From assembly GCF_003952185.1 (NCBI RefSeq), contig NZ_RXFS01000010.1, forward strand, positions 1 through 64,000: 64,000 nucleotides of DNA, written 5' to 3'. The DNA comes from Variovorax sp. 679. GTDB taxonomy: Bacteria; Pseudomonadota; Gammaproteobacteria; Burkholderiales; Burkholderiaceae_C. How positions within the stretch are numbered: position 1 is the stretch's first letter; every line of letters starts with the position of its first letter. Shown piece after piece: positions 7,927-16,466 of the stretch. The notes below the pieces were generated by a model. It was given only the letters and a program-made list of their open reading frames with translations, was not told where the DNA came from and searched no databases. The translations under genes and the position numbers were made by a program.

Positions 7927-8015
7927 GCCCGAACGGCTCTGCGAGCGGCTTGGGGGTGGGTATCCAAACGTTCGCGGGCGCGACATTCCAATGCTGCGAG
8001 GCACAATGGCACGCC

Positions 8016-9023
8016 ATGAACATTGTGATCCTCGACGATTACCAGGACGCCGTGCGCAAGCTGCGCTGCGCCTCCAAGCTGGACGCATACGCGGCCAAGG
8101 TCTATACCAACACGGTGAAAGGCATTGGGCAGTTGTCGGTTCGCCTCAAGGACGCCGACGTGATCGTGCTGATCCGCGAGCGCACGCAGATCTCGCGTCA
8201 GCTGATCGAGAAGCTGCCCAAGCTCAAGCTCATTTCGCAGACCGGGCGCGTCGCCGGGCACATCGACGTTGCGGCCTGCACCGAACGTGGCGTGGCCGTG
8301 GCGGAGGGCTCCGGCTCTCCCCAGGCGCCAGCTGAGCTCACTTGGGCGCTCATCATGGCCGCCATGCGCCGGCTGCCGCAGTACATCAGCAACCTCAAGC
8401 ACGGTGCGTGGCAGCAGTCGGGGCTCAAGTCGGCGTCGATGCCACCCAACTTCGGAATCGGCTCCGTGCTCAAGGGCAAGACGCTCTGCATCTGGGGCTA
8501 TGGCCGCATCGGCCAGCTGGTCGCGCGCTACGGGCAGGCCTTCGGGATGCAGGTCGTCATCTGGGGTCGTGAAGCCAGTTGCGCAAAGGCGCGGTCCGAC
8601 GGCTTCCAGGTTGCGCAGAACCGCCACGAATTCTTCGCCGCGGCCGACGTGCTGTCGGTGCACCTGCGGCTCAACGAGGAAACCAACGGCCTCATCACGC
8701 TGGAAGACCTCTCGCGCATGAAGCCGACTGCCCTTTTCGTGAACACCTCGCGCGCGGAACTGGTCGAGGCAGATGCGCTGCTCGCCGCTCTCAACCGCGG
8801 CCGCCCCGGGCTGGCGGCCGTCGACGTGTTCGAGAGCGAGCCGCCGCTGCAGGGCCACGCGCTGCTGCGCCTCGAAAACTGCATCTGCACGCCGCACATC
8901 GGCTACGTCGAGCAGGAAAGCTACGAGAGCTACTTCGGCCAGGCCTTCGACAACGTCGTGAGCTACATCAACGGCAACCCCACGAACATCGTGAATCCGG
9001 GCGCACTGCAGGTCCGCCGGTGA
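8016..9023 (+). CDS. D-2-hydroxyacid dehydrogenase family protein
   Basis: NAD(P)-dependent oxidoreductase of the D-isomer specific 2-hydroxyacid dehydrogenase family (SerA-like fold), 335 residues from the ATG at 8016. The cofactor loop is GYGRIGQLVARYG (about 160-172), and the catalytic positions are visible as NTSRAELV (Arg), DVFESEPP (Glu) and CTPHIGYVE (His). It has no ACT domain, so it is not a classical SerA. The substrate is not evident. Its stop overlaps the GTG of the MFS gene, so the transporter may import or export the hydroxyacid or a precursor. Confidence 0.88.
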   Translation: MNIVILDDYQDAVRKLRCASKLDAYAAKVYTNTVKGIGQLSVRLKDADVIVLIRERTQISRQLIEKLPKLKLISQTGRVAGHIDVAACTERGVAVAEGSGSPQAPAELTWALIMAAMRRLPQYISNLKHGAWQQSGLKSASMPPNFGIGSVLKGKTLCIWGYGRIGQLVARYGQAFGMQVVIWGREASCAKARSDGFQVAQNRHEFFAAADVLSVHLRLNEETNGLITLEDLSRMKPTALFVNTSRAELVEADALLAALNRGRPGLAAVDVFESEPPLQGHALLRLENCICTPHIGYVEQESYESYFGQAFDNVVSYINGNPTNIVNPGALQVRR

Positions 9024-10177
9024 GCCAGCCGGCGTCCCGGGGTGCGCTCTGGGCGCTGCTCGTCGGCAACTTCGTGATCGGCACGGGCGTGATGGTCGTG
9101 CCCGGCACGCTCAACGAGATCAGTTCCTCGCTCTCGGTCACGGCCGCCACGGCAGGGCAGCTCATCACGGCCGCCGCGGCGGTGATGTGCATAGGCGCCC
9201 CGCTGCTGGCCGCCGCTGTCGCGGGCTGGGACCGCCGGCAGCTCCTCGCCCTCTCCCTGCTCTGGTACGCCGCCGGGCACGTCCTCTGCGCGCTGATGCC
9301 TAGCTTCGGCGCCCTGCTGCCGGTGCGCATGCTCACGGTGATTGCGCCGGCCATCTTCACACCACAGGCGGCTGCCTGCGCCGGCCTGCTGGTGCCGCCC
9401 GAGCATCGCGGGCGCGCCGTCACCTTCGTTTTCCTTGGCTGGTCGATGGCCTCGGTGCTTGGCCTGCCCATCGGCGCGCTGATCGGCGGGCATCTGGGCT
9501 GGCGCATGGCTTTCGCGGCCATCGCGGTTCTCAGTGTCGCGAGCGCGACAGCGATCTGGCTCACCTTGCCGAACGGTATCCGCCCCGCTGCATTGACGGC
9601 CGCCGCATGGTCGCGCGTGCTGCGCAGCCCGGTGCTGATGGGCATCGTGTCGGTCACGGCGCTGCAGGGTGCCGGTCAGTTCGTGCTGTTCAGTTACTTC
9701 GGCCCGATCCTCAAGCAGAGCTTCGGCGCCGACGCCACCACGCTGAGCGTGATGTGGGCGCTGTTCGGCGTTTTCGGCCTGGCCGGCAACATGGTGGTCA
9801 GCCGGTACATCGACCGCGTGGGCGCGGGCCGCATGGTGCTGGTCACGACGGTGCTGATCGCCGCGAGCCTGCTGCTGTGGCCGTTGGCCTCCACGCTCGC
9901 CTGGCTGGCCGTGGTGCTCGTTCCCTGGGGCCTGGGTTGCTTCTCCACCAATTCGGCGCAGCAGGCCCGGCTGGTGGGCCTGGCGCCTGGGCTCGCGCCG
10001 GGCTCGGTAGCGCTCAACAGCTCCGGCATCTATACCGGCCAGGCGGTGGGAGCTGCACTCGGCGGCTGGCTGCTCGCCAACGACGCCGCGGCCTGGATGA
10101 GCTGGGTCGGCCTGGCCCTGGTGTTGATCGCCATTTCGCTGAGCGTGGCCATCGACCGCAGCCGCCGCACGCCCTGA
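9020..10177 (+). CDS. MFS transporter (drug/metabolite exporter-like)
   Basis: Major facilitator superfamily permease, 385 residues, with about 12 hydrophobic segments from residue 10 onward. The loop between helices 2 and 3 is reduced (GWDRRQLL). The pattern (start GALWALLVGNFVIGTGVMVVPG, internal GWSMASVLGLPIGALIGGHLGWR) resembles AraJ/NepI-like DHA1 exporters. The GTG start overlaps the stop of the hydroxyacid dehydrogenase gene, so the two are probably co-translated. The substrate is unknown. Confidence 0.88.
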   Translation: MSQPASRGALWALLVGNFVIGTGVMVVPGTLNEISSSLSVTAATAGQLITAAAAVMCIGAPLLAAAVAGWDRRQLLALSLLWYAAGHVLCALMPSFGALLPVRMLTVIAPAIFTPQAAACAGLLVPPEHRGRAVTFVFLGWSMASVLGLPIGALIGGHLGWRMAFAAIAVLSVASATAIWLTLPNGIRPAALTAAAWSRVLRSPVLMGIVSVTALQGAGQFVLFSYFGPILKQSFGADATTLSVMWALFGVFGLAGNMVVSRYIDRVGAGRMVLVTTVLIAASLLLWPLASTLAWLAVVLVPWGLGCFSTNSAQQARLVGLAPGLAPGSVALNSSGIYTGQAVGAALGGWLLANDAAAWMSWVGLALVLIAISLSVAIDRSRRTP

Positions 10178-10327
10178 AAGCGCGCCCCCGCGTAAAACCC
10201 GTCACGCCTCACCCGCGCGGGACTGCAAAATCGGAGCCTTCGACCGCAGCACCTGCATGCATGGCACCTGCGGCGACGCCTGCGTGGCAGGCCCGGATAC
10301 CACCCAACCAGTGAAAATCTCCAGCAA

Positions 10328-11848
10328 ATGACAGTGAACTACTCCCGAATCGGCGTCGTCGGCGCCGGCGCCATGGGGCGCGGCATCGCGCAGATCGCCG
10401 CGCAGGCAGGCAGCGAGGTGCTGCTGCTCGACAGCTTCGCGGGTGCTGCCGAACGTGGCCGCGAAGCCCTCGTCGCCCAATGGAACAAGCTGCACGAGAA
10501 GAACAAGATCGACGCAGCCACGCGCGACGCATACATCGCCCGCGTGAAGGCGGTCGATTCGATCCAGGCGCTGGCCGGCTGCGACCTGGTGATCGAGGCC
10601 ATCGTCGAGGACCTGGAAGTCAAGCGCAAGCTGTTCCGCGAACTCGAAGGCGTGGTGGCCGAGACAGCCACGCTGGTGACCAACACTTCGTCGCTCTCGG
10701 TAACGGCCATCGCCGCCGGGCTCAAGCGCCCCGAACGCATTGCGGGCTTCCACTTCTTCAACCCGGTGCCGCTGATGAAGGTGGTCGAGGTGGTCGCGGG
10801 CTTCAAGACCGCGCCTGAAGTCTGCAAGCAGCTCGCAGGCTATGCCACGCAGATGGGCCACAGCGCCGTGCAGGCGCAGGACACGCCCGGCTTCATCGTC
10901 AACCACGCGGGCCGCGGCTACGGCACCGAGGCGCTGCGCATCGTGGGCGAAGGCGTGGCCGACTTCGCGACCGTCGACCGCATCCTCAAGGACCAGGCCG
11001 GCTTTCGCCTCGGCCCGTTCGAGCTGCTGGACCTGACCGCGCTCGACGTGTCGCACCCGGTGATGGAGTCGATCTACCACCAGTACTTCGAGGAGCCGCG
11101 CTTCCGCCCCAGCGTGATCACCGCGCAGCGCCTGGCTGCCGGCGCACTGGGCCGCAAGACCAACGAAGGCTTCTATCGCTACAACGACGGCGTGATGCAG
11201 CAGGTGCCCGAGGCGCCCGCGCCGGTGGTCGAGGGCACGCCCTCGGTCTGGGTGTCGCCGCGCGCCGCGCGCCGCGCCGAGCTGCTGCGCCTCGTGAACA
11301 CGCTGGGTGCACAAATCGACAGCGGCGCCACGGCCGCGCCGCAATCGCTGATCCTCGTCGCACCGCTGGGCTTCGACGTGACCACGGTGGCCGCTGTCGA
11401 GCGCCTGGACGCCACGCGCACCGTCGGCATCGACATGCTGATCGACGATGCCGCCACCAAGCGCCGCGTGCTCGCCACCAACCCCGCCACGCGCCGCGAC
11501 ATCCGCGACGCCGCGCACGCCCTCTTCGCGCGCGACGGCAAGGCCGTGAGCGTGATCCGCGACAGCGGCGGCTTCGTCACGCAGCGCGTGATCGGCACCA
11601 TCGTCAACATCGCCGCCGACATGTGCCAGCAGCGCGTGTGCACACCGGCCGACCTCGAGACCGCCGTGCAACTGGGCCTCGGCTACCCGCGCGGCCCGCT
11701 CGCCATGGGCAACCTCTACGGCCCGACCAACATGCTCGAGGTGCTGTTCAACCTGCAGACGGTGTACGGCGACCCGCGCTATCGCCCGAGCCCGTGGCTG
11801 CGCCGCCGCGGCGCGCTGGGCCTGAGCCTGCTGCACGAAGAAGAATAA
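10328..11848 (+). CDS. 3-hydroxyacyl-CoA dehydrogenase (PaaC/PaaH-like)
   Basis: NAD-dependent oxidation of 3-hydroxyacyl-CoA to 3-ketoacyl-CoA. It has 506 residues, with a Rossmann motif VGAGAMGRGIAQIAAQAG (about 11-28), the catalytic stretch AGFHFFNPVPLMKVVEVV with the His and Glu, and two C-terminal 3HCDH domains in tandem (about 190-285 and 400-495). This double C-terminal domain is the layout of PaaC/PaaH-type 3-hydroxyadipyl-CoA dehydrogenases. No other paa gene is nearby, so a general beta-oxidation or cluster-specific role is as likely. It is 19 bases upstream of the crotonase gene. Confidence 0.9.
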   Translation: MTVNYSRIGVVGAGAMGRGIAQIAAQAGSEVLLLDSFAGAAERGREALVAQWNKLHEKNKIDAATRDAYIARVKAVDSIQALAGCDLVIEAIVEDLEVKRKLFRELEGVVAETATLVTNTSSLSVTAIAAGLKRPERIAGFHFFNPVPLMKVVEVVAGFKTAPEVCKQLAGYATQMGHSAVQAQDTPGFIVNHAGRGYGTEALRIVGEGVADFATVDRILKDQAGFRLGPFELLDLTALDVSHPVMESIYHQYFEEPRFRPSVITAQRLAAGALGRKTNEGFYRYNDGVMQQVPEAPAPVVEGTPSVWVSPRAARRAELLRLVNTLGAQIDSGATAAPQSLILVAPLGFDVTTVAAVERLDATRTVGIDMLIDDAATKRRVLATNPATRRDIRDAAHALFARDGKAVSVIRDSGGFVTQRVIGTIVNIAADMCQQRVCTPADLETAVQLGLGYPRGPLAMGNLYGPTNMLEVLFNLQTVYGDPRYRPSPWLRRRGALGLSLLHEEE

Positions 11849-11867
11849 ACAGGCACACGACAAAGCC

Positions 11868-12647
11868 ATGACCGCCGAACTCAAGAGCACGAGCGAAGGC
11901 AGCACGATGGTGCTGACGATCGCCAACCCCACCCAGCGCAACGCACTGGGCCCCGAAATCTACGCCGCGGGCATCGAGGCGCTCAACGGCGCCGAGAACA
12001 GCGCGGAGATCCGCAGCGTCGTCATCGTGGGCGAAGGCGCGTGGTTCTGCGCCGGCGGCTCGCTGCAGCGCCTGCTGGCCAACCGGCAGCTCGACCGCTC
12101 GGTGCAGGCCGAGAGCATCGAGGGCCTGCACAACTGGATCGATTCGATCCGCACCTTTCCCAAGCCCGTCATCGCGGCCGTCGAAGGCGCGGCGGCGGGC
12201 GCGGGCTTCTCGCTCGCGCTGGCCTGCGATTTCGTGGTGTCGGCACGCGACGCGGTCTTCGCGGCCTCCTACAGCAACGTGGCACTGTCGCCCGACGGCG
12301 GCCTGAGCTGGCACCTGGGGCAGCAGCTGCCGCGCCAGCTGGCGAGCGAATGGCTGATGAACGGCGAACGCATCGACGCCCCGCGCCTGCACGCGCTGGG
12401 TCTCGTCAACGAGCTCACCGAAAGCGGCCAGGCGCTCGCGGGCGCACTGGCGCTGGCAACCCGGCTCAACGCACGCGCGCCGAACTCGCTGGCCAGCATC
12501 AAGGAACTGCTGAGCGAGGCGCGGGGCGCCACGCTGGCCTCGCAGCTCTCGCAGGAGCGCGACCACTTCGTGCGCAACCTGCACCACGCGAACGCGGGCA
12601 TCGGCATCGCCGCGTTCCTCGAGAAGAAGCCGCCGCAGTACGAATAG
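11868..12647 (+). CDS. Enoyl-CoA hydratase/isomerase family protein with atypical active site
   Basis: Crotonase-fold protein of 259 residues. The oxyanion-hole regions are present (FCAGGSL near 60-66; GAAAGAGFSLALACDF near 107-122). Both hydratase glutamates seem to be missing: the positions of Glu144 and Glu164 of rat crotonase align by eye with Ser115 and Tyr135. Asp143 in ALSPDGG sits where PaaG-type and related isomerases carry a catalytic Asp. I therefore favour an isomerase or another CoA-thioester reaction over hydration. It is co-transcribed with the 3-hydroxyacyl-CoA dehydrogenase and 77 bases before the Crp/Fnr regulator. Confidence 0.85.
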   Translation: MTAELKSTSEGSTMVLTIANPTQRNALGPEIYAAGIEALNGAENSAEIRSVVIVGEGAWFCAGGSLQRLLANRQLDRSVQAESIEGLHNWIDSIRTFPKPVIAAVEGAAAGAGFSLALACDFVVSARDAVFAASYSNVALSPDGGLSWHLGQQLPRQLASEWLMNGERIDAPRLHALGLVNELTESGQALAGALALATRLNARAPNSLASIKELLSEARGATLASQLSQERDHFVRNLHHANAGIGIAAFLEKKPPQYE

Positions 12648-12724
12648 CCCAGTCCCCGAGCGACGCCGGACGGCGTCGCTCCCGTGACACCCACCAGCTT
12701 TCCAGTCGCCGAGAGGACAGACCA

Positions 12725-13444
12725 ATGGACGACCCCATTCTTACCATCGAAGAACGTGAAGCGATCAACAGTGGTCGCTGGTTTTCTTCCCTTTCTCCAT
12801 CGCTGCGGCACGACATCCTCCGATGCGCCTTCGTCAAACGCTACAAGGACGGCGACCTGATCGCTGCCCGAGGCGATCCGCCCGAACACTGGATTGCCTG
12901 CGCCAAGGGCGCGGTGCGCGTGAGCTCGACGGCCGTCTCGGGCAAGCAGGTGACGCTGACCTACGTGGAGCCGGGCATCTGGTTCGGCGACGTGGCGATG
13001 TTCGACGGAGACCGGCGCACGCACGACACCTACTCGCATGGCGACACCACCATCCTGTGCGTGGCGCGCGCCGATTTCCAGAAGATTCTGGCCTCGCACG
13101 TGGAACTGTACGAGGCGCTGATGCGGCTGCAGGCGCGCCGCATCCGCACGCTGTTCGGGCTGGTGGAAGACCTCAACACCCTGCCGCTGCGCGCGCGGCT
13201 GGCCAAGCAGCTCATTCACCTCGTACGCAGCTACGGCGTGCCGAACCTGGAAGACGGCAGCCAGATGCGCATCGGCCTGCAACTGGCGCAGGAAGAACTG
13301 GCGCAGCTGCTGGGCGCATCGCGCCAGCGCGTCAACCAGGAACTGAAGACCATGGAGCGCGAGGGCACCATCCGCATCGAGCCGGGTGGCCTCGTGGTGC
13401 TCGACCGCGCGGCGCTGATGCGCGTCTCGGAAGCTGAAAACTAG
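12725..13444 (+). CDS. Crp/Fnr family transcriptional regulator
   Basis: 239-residue regulator with an N-terminal cyclic-nucleotide-binding-like beta-barrel (about 30-140, including GDLIAARGD and GIWFGDVAMFDGDRRTH), a long dimerisation helix and a C-terminal winged helix (LAQEELAQLLGASRQRVNQELK, about 183-205). It lacks the N-terminal cysteine cluster of FNR, so it does not look like an iron-sulfur oxygen sensor. Its place between CoA-metabolism genes suggests it controls this cluster, with a metabolite as a possible effector. No operator could be assigned. Confidence 0.9.
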   Translation: MDDPILTIEEREAINSGRWFSSLSPSLRHDILRCAFVKRYKDGDLIAARGDPPEHWIACAKGAVRVSSTAVSGKQVTLTYVEPGIWFGDVAMFDGDRRTHDTYSHGDTTILCVARADFQKILASHVELYEALMRLQARRIRTLFGLVEDLNTLPLRARLAKQLIHLVRSYGVPNLEDGSQMRIGLQLAQEELAQLLGASRQRVNQELKTMEREGTIRIEPGGLVVLDRAALMRVSEAEN

Positions 13445-13469
13445 AACGCAGGCAGACAAAGATACCGAC

Positions 13470-14576
13470 ATGAGCCAGGACTTCTCCAACTTCATCGGCA
13501 CCCGTGCCGTCTCGCAACAGCACGCCTTCGACGTCGACGCGCTCGCGGCCTGGCTCGGGAAGAACCTCGACGGTTTCAAGGGCCCGCTGACGGTCGAGAT
13601 GTTCAAGGGCGGCCAGTCGAACCCGACCTACAAGCTGGTCACGCCCACGCAGAGCTACGTGATGCGCGCCAAGCCGGGCCCGGTCGCGAAGCTGCTGCCC
13701 TCGGCCCATGCGGTGGAGCGCGAGTTCAAGGTGATGAGCGGCCTGGCCGGCACCGACGTGCCGGTGCCGCGCATGTACTGCCTGTGCGAGGACGAGAGCA
13801 TCATCGGCCGCGCCTTCTACGTCATGGAGTTCATGCAGGGCCGCGTGCTGTGGGACCAGTCGCTGCCCGGCATGAGCAACGCCGAGCGCGACGCCCACTA
13901 CGACGAGATGAACCGCGTGATCGCGGCGCTGCACACGGTCGACTTCGCCGCCCGCGGCCTGGCCGACTACGGCAAGCCCGGCAACTACTTCGAGCGGCAG
14001 ATCGGTCGCTGGAGCAAGCAGTACAAGGCCTCGGCCGACGGTGCCGGCGAGCTCTCGCAGCCCATCGATGCCATGGAGCGGCTGATCGACTGGCTGCCCG
14101 CGCACATGCCGGCGAGCGCGCGCGACGAGAGCAAGGTGTCGATCGTCCATGGCGACTACCGCCTCGACAACGTGATGTTCCACGCCACCGAGCCGCGCAT
14201 CATCGCGGTGCTCGACTGGGAGCTCTCCACGCTGGGCCATCCGCTGGCCGACTTCAGCTACCACTGCATGTCCTGGCACATGCCGCCCAGCACGGGGCGC
14301 GGCATCGGCGGCGTCGACCTCGTCTCGCTGGGCATTCCCACCGAGAGCGAATACATCCGCCGCTACTGCGAGCGCACCCACATCAGCACACCCGAGGCGC
14401 TGGCGCCCGACTGGAACTTCTACCAGGCCTACAACCTGTTCCGCATGGCCGCGATCCTGCAAGGCATTGCCAAGCGGGTCGAGGCCGGAACCGCGTCGAG
14501 CGAGCAAGCCGTGGCTTCTGCCCGCGGCGCCCGCCCCATGGCCGAAATGGCCTGGCAGTTTGCCCAAAAGGCATAA
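13470..14576 (+). CDS. APH-type phosphotransferase family protein (ACAD10/11 kinase domain-like, LvaA-like)
   Basis: Kinase-like protein of 368 residues in the aminoglycoside phosphotransferase fold. A glycine-rich MFKGGQSNPTYKL (about 48-60) and the segment LLPSAHAVEREF are typical of the ACAD10/ACAD11 kinase domain. The catalytic loop HGDYRLDN (His227, Asp229, Asn234) and the metal aspartate VLDWELSTLG (Asp249) are intact, so it should be active. It lies 27 bases before an acyl-CoA dehydrogenase gene. The same two activities form LvaA/LvaC in levulinate breakdown and the fused animal ACAD10/11, where a 4-hydroxyacyl-CoA is phosphorylated. A 4-hydroxyacyl substrate is inferred. Confidence 0.88.
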   Translation: MSQDFSNFIGTRAVSQQHAFDVDALAAWLGKNLDGFKGPLTVEMFKGGQSNPTYKLVTPTQSYVMRAKPGPVAKLLPSAHAVEREFKVMSGLAGTDVPVPRMYCLCEDESIIGRAFYVMEFMQGRVLWDQSLPGMSNAERDAHYDEMNRVIAALHTVDFAARGLADYGKPGNYFERQIGRWSKQYKASADGAGELSQPIDAMERLIDWLPAHMPASARDESKVSIVHGDYRLDNVMFHATEPRIIAVLDWELSTLGHPLADFSYHCMSWHMPPSTGRGIGGVDLVSLGIPTESEYIRRYCERTHISTPEALAPDWNFYQAYNLFRMAAILQGIAKRVEAGTASSEQAVASARGARPMAEMAWQFAQKA

Positions 14577-14603
14577 GCCGCCCCACCCCACCAGGAGACG
14601 AAG

Positions 14604-15875
14604 ATGGATTTCGAATACTCGGCCAAGACCAAAGACCTGCAGAAACGCGTCCAGGCATTCATGGACGACCACATCTATCCGGCCGAAGCCGAGTACCACG
14701 CCGAGCTGGCCGCCAACACGGTGGCCGGCAAGCGCTGGTCGGCGCTCAAGACCGTCGAGAAGCTCAAGGACAAGGCCAAGGCCCAGGGCCTGTGGAACCT
14801 GTTCCTGCCGGTCGACAGCGCCGCAGCATCGGGCTATGACGGTGCGGGCCTGACCAACCAGGAATACGCCCCGCTGGCCGAGATCATGGGCCGGGTGCCA
14901 TGGGCCTCTGAAGCCTTCAACTGCTCGGCGCCCGACACCGGCAACATGGAGACCATCGCGCGCTACGGCTCGGAAGAGATCAAGGCACGCTGGCTCAAGC
15001 CGCTGCTCGAAGGCCAGATCCGCTCGGCCTTCGCCATGACCGAGCCCGAAGTGGCTTCGAGCGACGCCACCAACATCTCGACGCGCATCGAGCGCCAGGG
15101 CGACGAGTACGTCATCAATGGCCACAAGTGGTGGATTTCCGGCGCGGCCGACCCGCGCTGCGCGGTCTTCATCACCATGGGCAAGAGCGACCCCGAGGCG
15201 CCGCGCCACTCGCAGCAGAGCATGATCGTGGTGCCGGCCGACGCCAAGGGCATCCGCATCGTGCGTCCGCTGAACGTGATGGGCTATGACGACGCGCCGC
15301 ACGGCCACGTCGAGATGTACTTCGAGAACGTGCGCGTGCCGGCCGGCAACATGCTGCTGGGCGAAGGCCGCGGCTTCGAAATTGCACAAGGCCGCCTCGG
15401 CCCCGGACGCATCCACCACTGCATGCGCCTGATCGGCCTGGCCGAGCGCGCGCTGGAGCTGATGTGCAAGCGCGCCTCCTCGCGCGTGGCTTTCGGCAAG
15501 ACCGTGGCTTCGCAGACGGTGACGCAGGAACGCATCGCCGAGGCTCGCTGCAAGATCGACATGGCCCGCCTGCTCACGCTCAAGGCCGCGTGGCTGATGG
15601 ACGTGGCCGGCAACAAGGTCGCCAAGAACGAGATCGCGATGATCAAGGTCGTCGCGCCGTCGATGGCCTGCCAGGTGATCGACTGGGCCATGCAGGTCCA
15701 CGGCGGCGGCGGCATGTGCGACGACTTCCCGCTGGCGGCTGCCTATGCCGGCGCACGCACGCTGCGCTTCGCGGACGGTCCGGACGAAGTGCACCGCAAC
15801 GCGATCGCCAAGTGGGAGCTGGGCAAGTACGCACCGGGCAAGGCCGATGCCGAAATGCCGGTGACGCGTTTCTGA
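14604..15875 (+). CDS. Acyl-CoA dehydrogenase family protein (ACAD10/11-, LvaC-like)
   Basis: 423-residue flavoprotein with the three ACAD domains: an N-terminal helical domain, a beta domain with FAMTEPEVASSDATNI and the WWISGA segment near 180, and a C-terminal helical domain with RVAFGKTVASQTV. The usual YEGT glutamate of short/medium-chain enzymes is absent; the region reads FADGPDEVH (Asp391 to His397), which is the form seen in ACAD10/11-type proteins. With the adjacent kinase this suggests handling of phosphorylated 4-hydroxyacyl-CoA rather than simple dehydrogenation. It is the last gene of the cluster, before a strong hairpin. Confidence 0.9.
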   Translation: MDFEYSAKTKDLQKRVQAFMDDHIYPAEAEYHAELAANTVAGKRWSALKTVEKLKDKAKAQGLWNLFLPVDSAAASGYDGAGLTNQEYAPLAEIMGRVPWASEAFNCSAPDTGNMETIARYGSEEIKARWLKPLLEGQIRSAFAMTEPEVASSDATNISTRIERQGDEYVINGHKWWISGAADPRCAVFITMGKSDPEAPRHSQQSMIVVPADAKGIRIVRPLNVMGYDDAPHGHVEMYFENVRVPAGNMLLGEGRGFEIAQGRLGPGRIHHCMRLIGLAERALELMCKRASSRVAFGKTVASQTVTQERIAEARCKIDMARLLTLKAAWLMDVAGNKVAKNEIAMIKVVAPSMACQVIDWAMQVHGGGGMCDDFPLAAAYAGARTLRFADGPDEVHRNAIAKWELGKYAPGKADAEMPVTRF

Positions 15876-15925
15876 CTTGATTCGTCCCCTCCTCTCCTGC
15901 CGGGAGAGGTCGGACAAGAAACAAC

Positions 15926-15959
15926 AAGGGCCGATGGCGACTGATACGCCTCGGCCCTT
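15926..15959. terminator. Bidirectional hairpin between acyl-CoA dehydrogenase and GNAT genes
   Basis: AAGGGCCGA (15926-15934) pairs with TCGGCCCTT (15951-15959), and inside it GGCG pairs with CGCC, leaving a single bulged base and a 7-base loop. The T-run after the stem is short and interrupted (TTTGTCTTTT on plus), with only a short A-rich side for the minus strand. The genes on both sides converge here. Confidence 0.75.
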
Positions 15960-15980
15960 TGTCTTTTCAGCAAGCGGGCT

Positions 15981-16466
15981 TCAGAGCTTCTTCTGCAGGA
16001 AGACAGCGTTGCCGAATGCCGGATCGAGCTGGTAGCCCATGAATCCTTCGCGCTCGTAGGCGCGCAGCGCGGGCGCATTGCCCGACAGCACCTCCAGCGT
16101 GAGCTTGCAGGCACCGCGCCTGCGCGCCTCCTGCTCCACCTGCGTGAACATCTTCTGCGCCACGCGCTGTCCACGATGGCTGGCCAGCACCACCACGTCG
16201 TGCACGTTCACCAGCGGCTTGCAGGCGAAGGTCGAGAAGCCCTCGATGCAGTTGACCAGGCCCACGGGCTGCTCGCCGTCGTAAGCCAGCACGCTGAAGG
16301 CCTGCGGGCGTGCCGCCAGGGCCGCAGGCAGGCCCGCGAGCACCGCTGGGTCGAGCGGCGCACCGCCGCCTGCCGGGTCGCTGGCATAGGCATCGAGCAG
16401 GCCCACCAGCGCGGCGGCCTGCGCCGCATCGCGATAGTCGGCCATGCGGACCTCGATCTGCTTCAT
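15981..16466 (-). CDS. GNAT family N-acetyltransferase
   Basis: 161-residue acetyltransferase of the GNAT fold. The acetyl-CoA-binding segment VHDVVVLASHRGQRVAQKMF (about 90-110, with the R/Q-x-x-G/A pattern SHRGQRVA) and the C-terminal NAPALRAYEREGFMGYQLD stretch are clear. The substrate is unknown. Its ATG overlaps the glmM stop (ATGA), so it is translated with glmM. GlmM makes glucosamine-1-P, but acetylation of that sugar is done by GlmU, so this gene is not needed for that step. Confidence 0.88.
   Translation of the reverse strand: MKQIEVRMADYRDAAQAAALVGLLDAYASDPAGGGAPLDPAVLAGLPAALAARPQAFSVLAYDGEQPVGLVNCIEGFSTFACKPLVNVHDVVVLASHRGQRVAQKMFTQVEQEARRRGACKLTLEVLSGNAPALRAYEREGFMGYQLDPAFGNAVFLQKKL

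Noticed and set aside
13332..15917. An 861-residue minus-strand open frame
   Set aside because: Antisense to the kinase and ACAD genes, whose catalytic motifs are intact.
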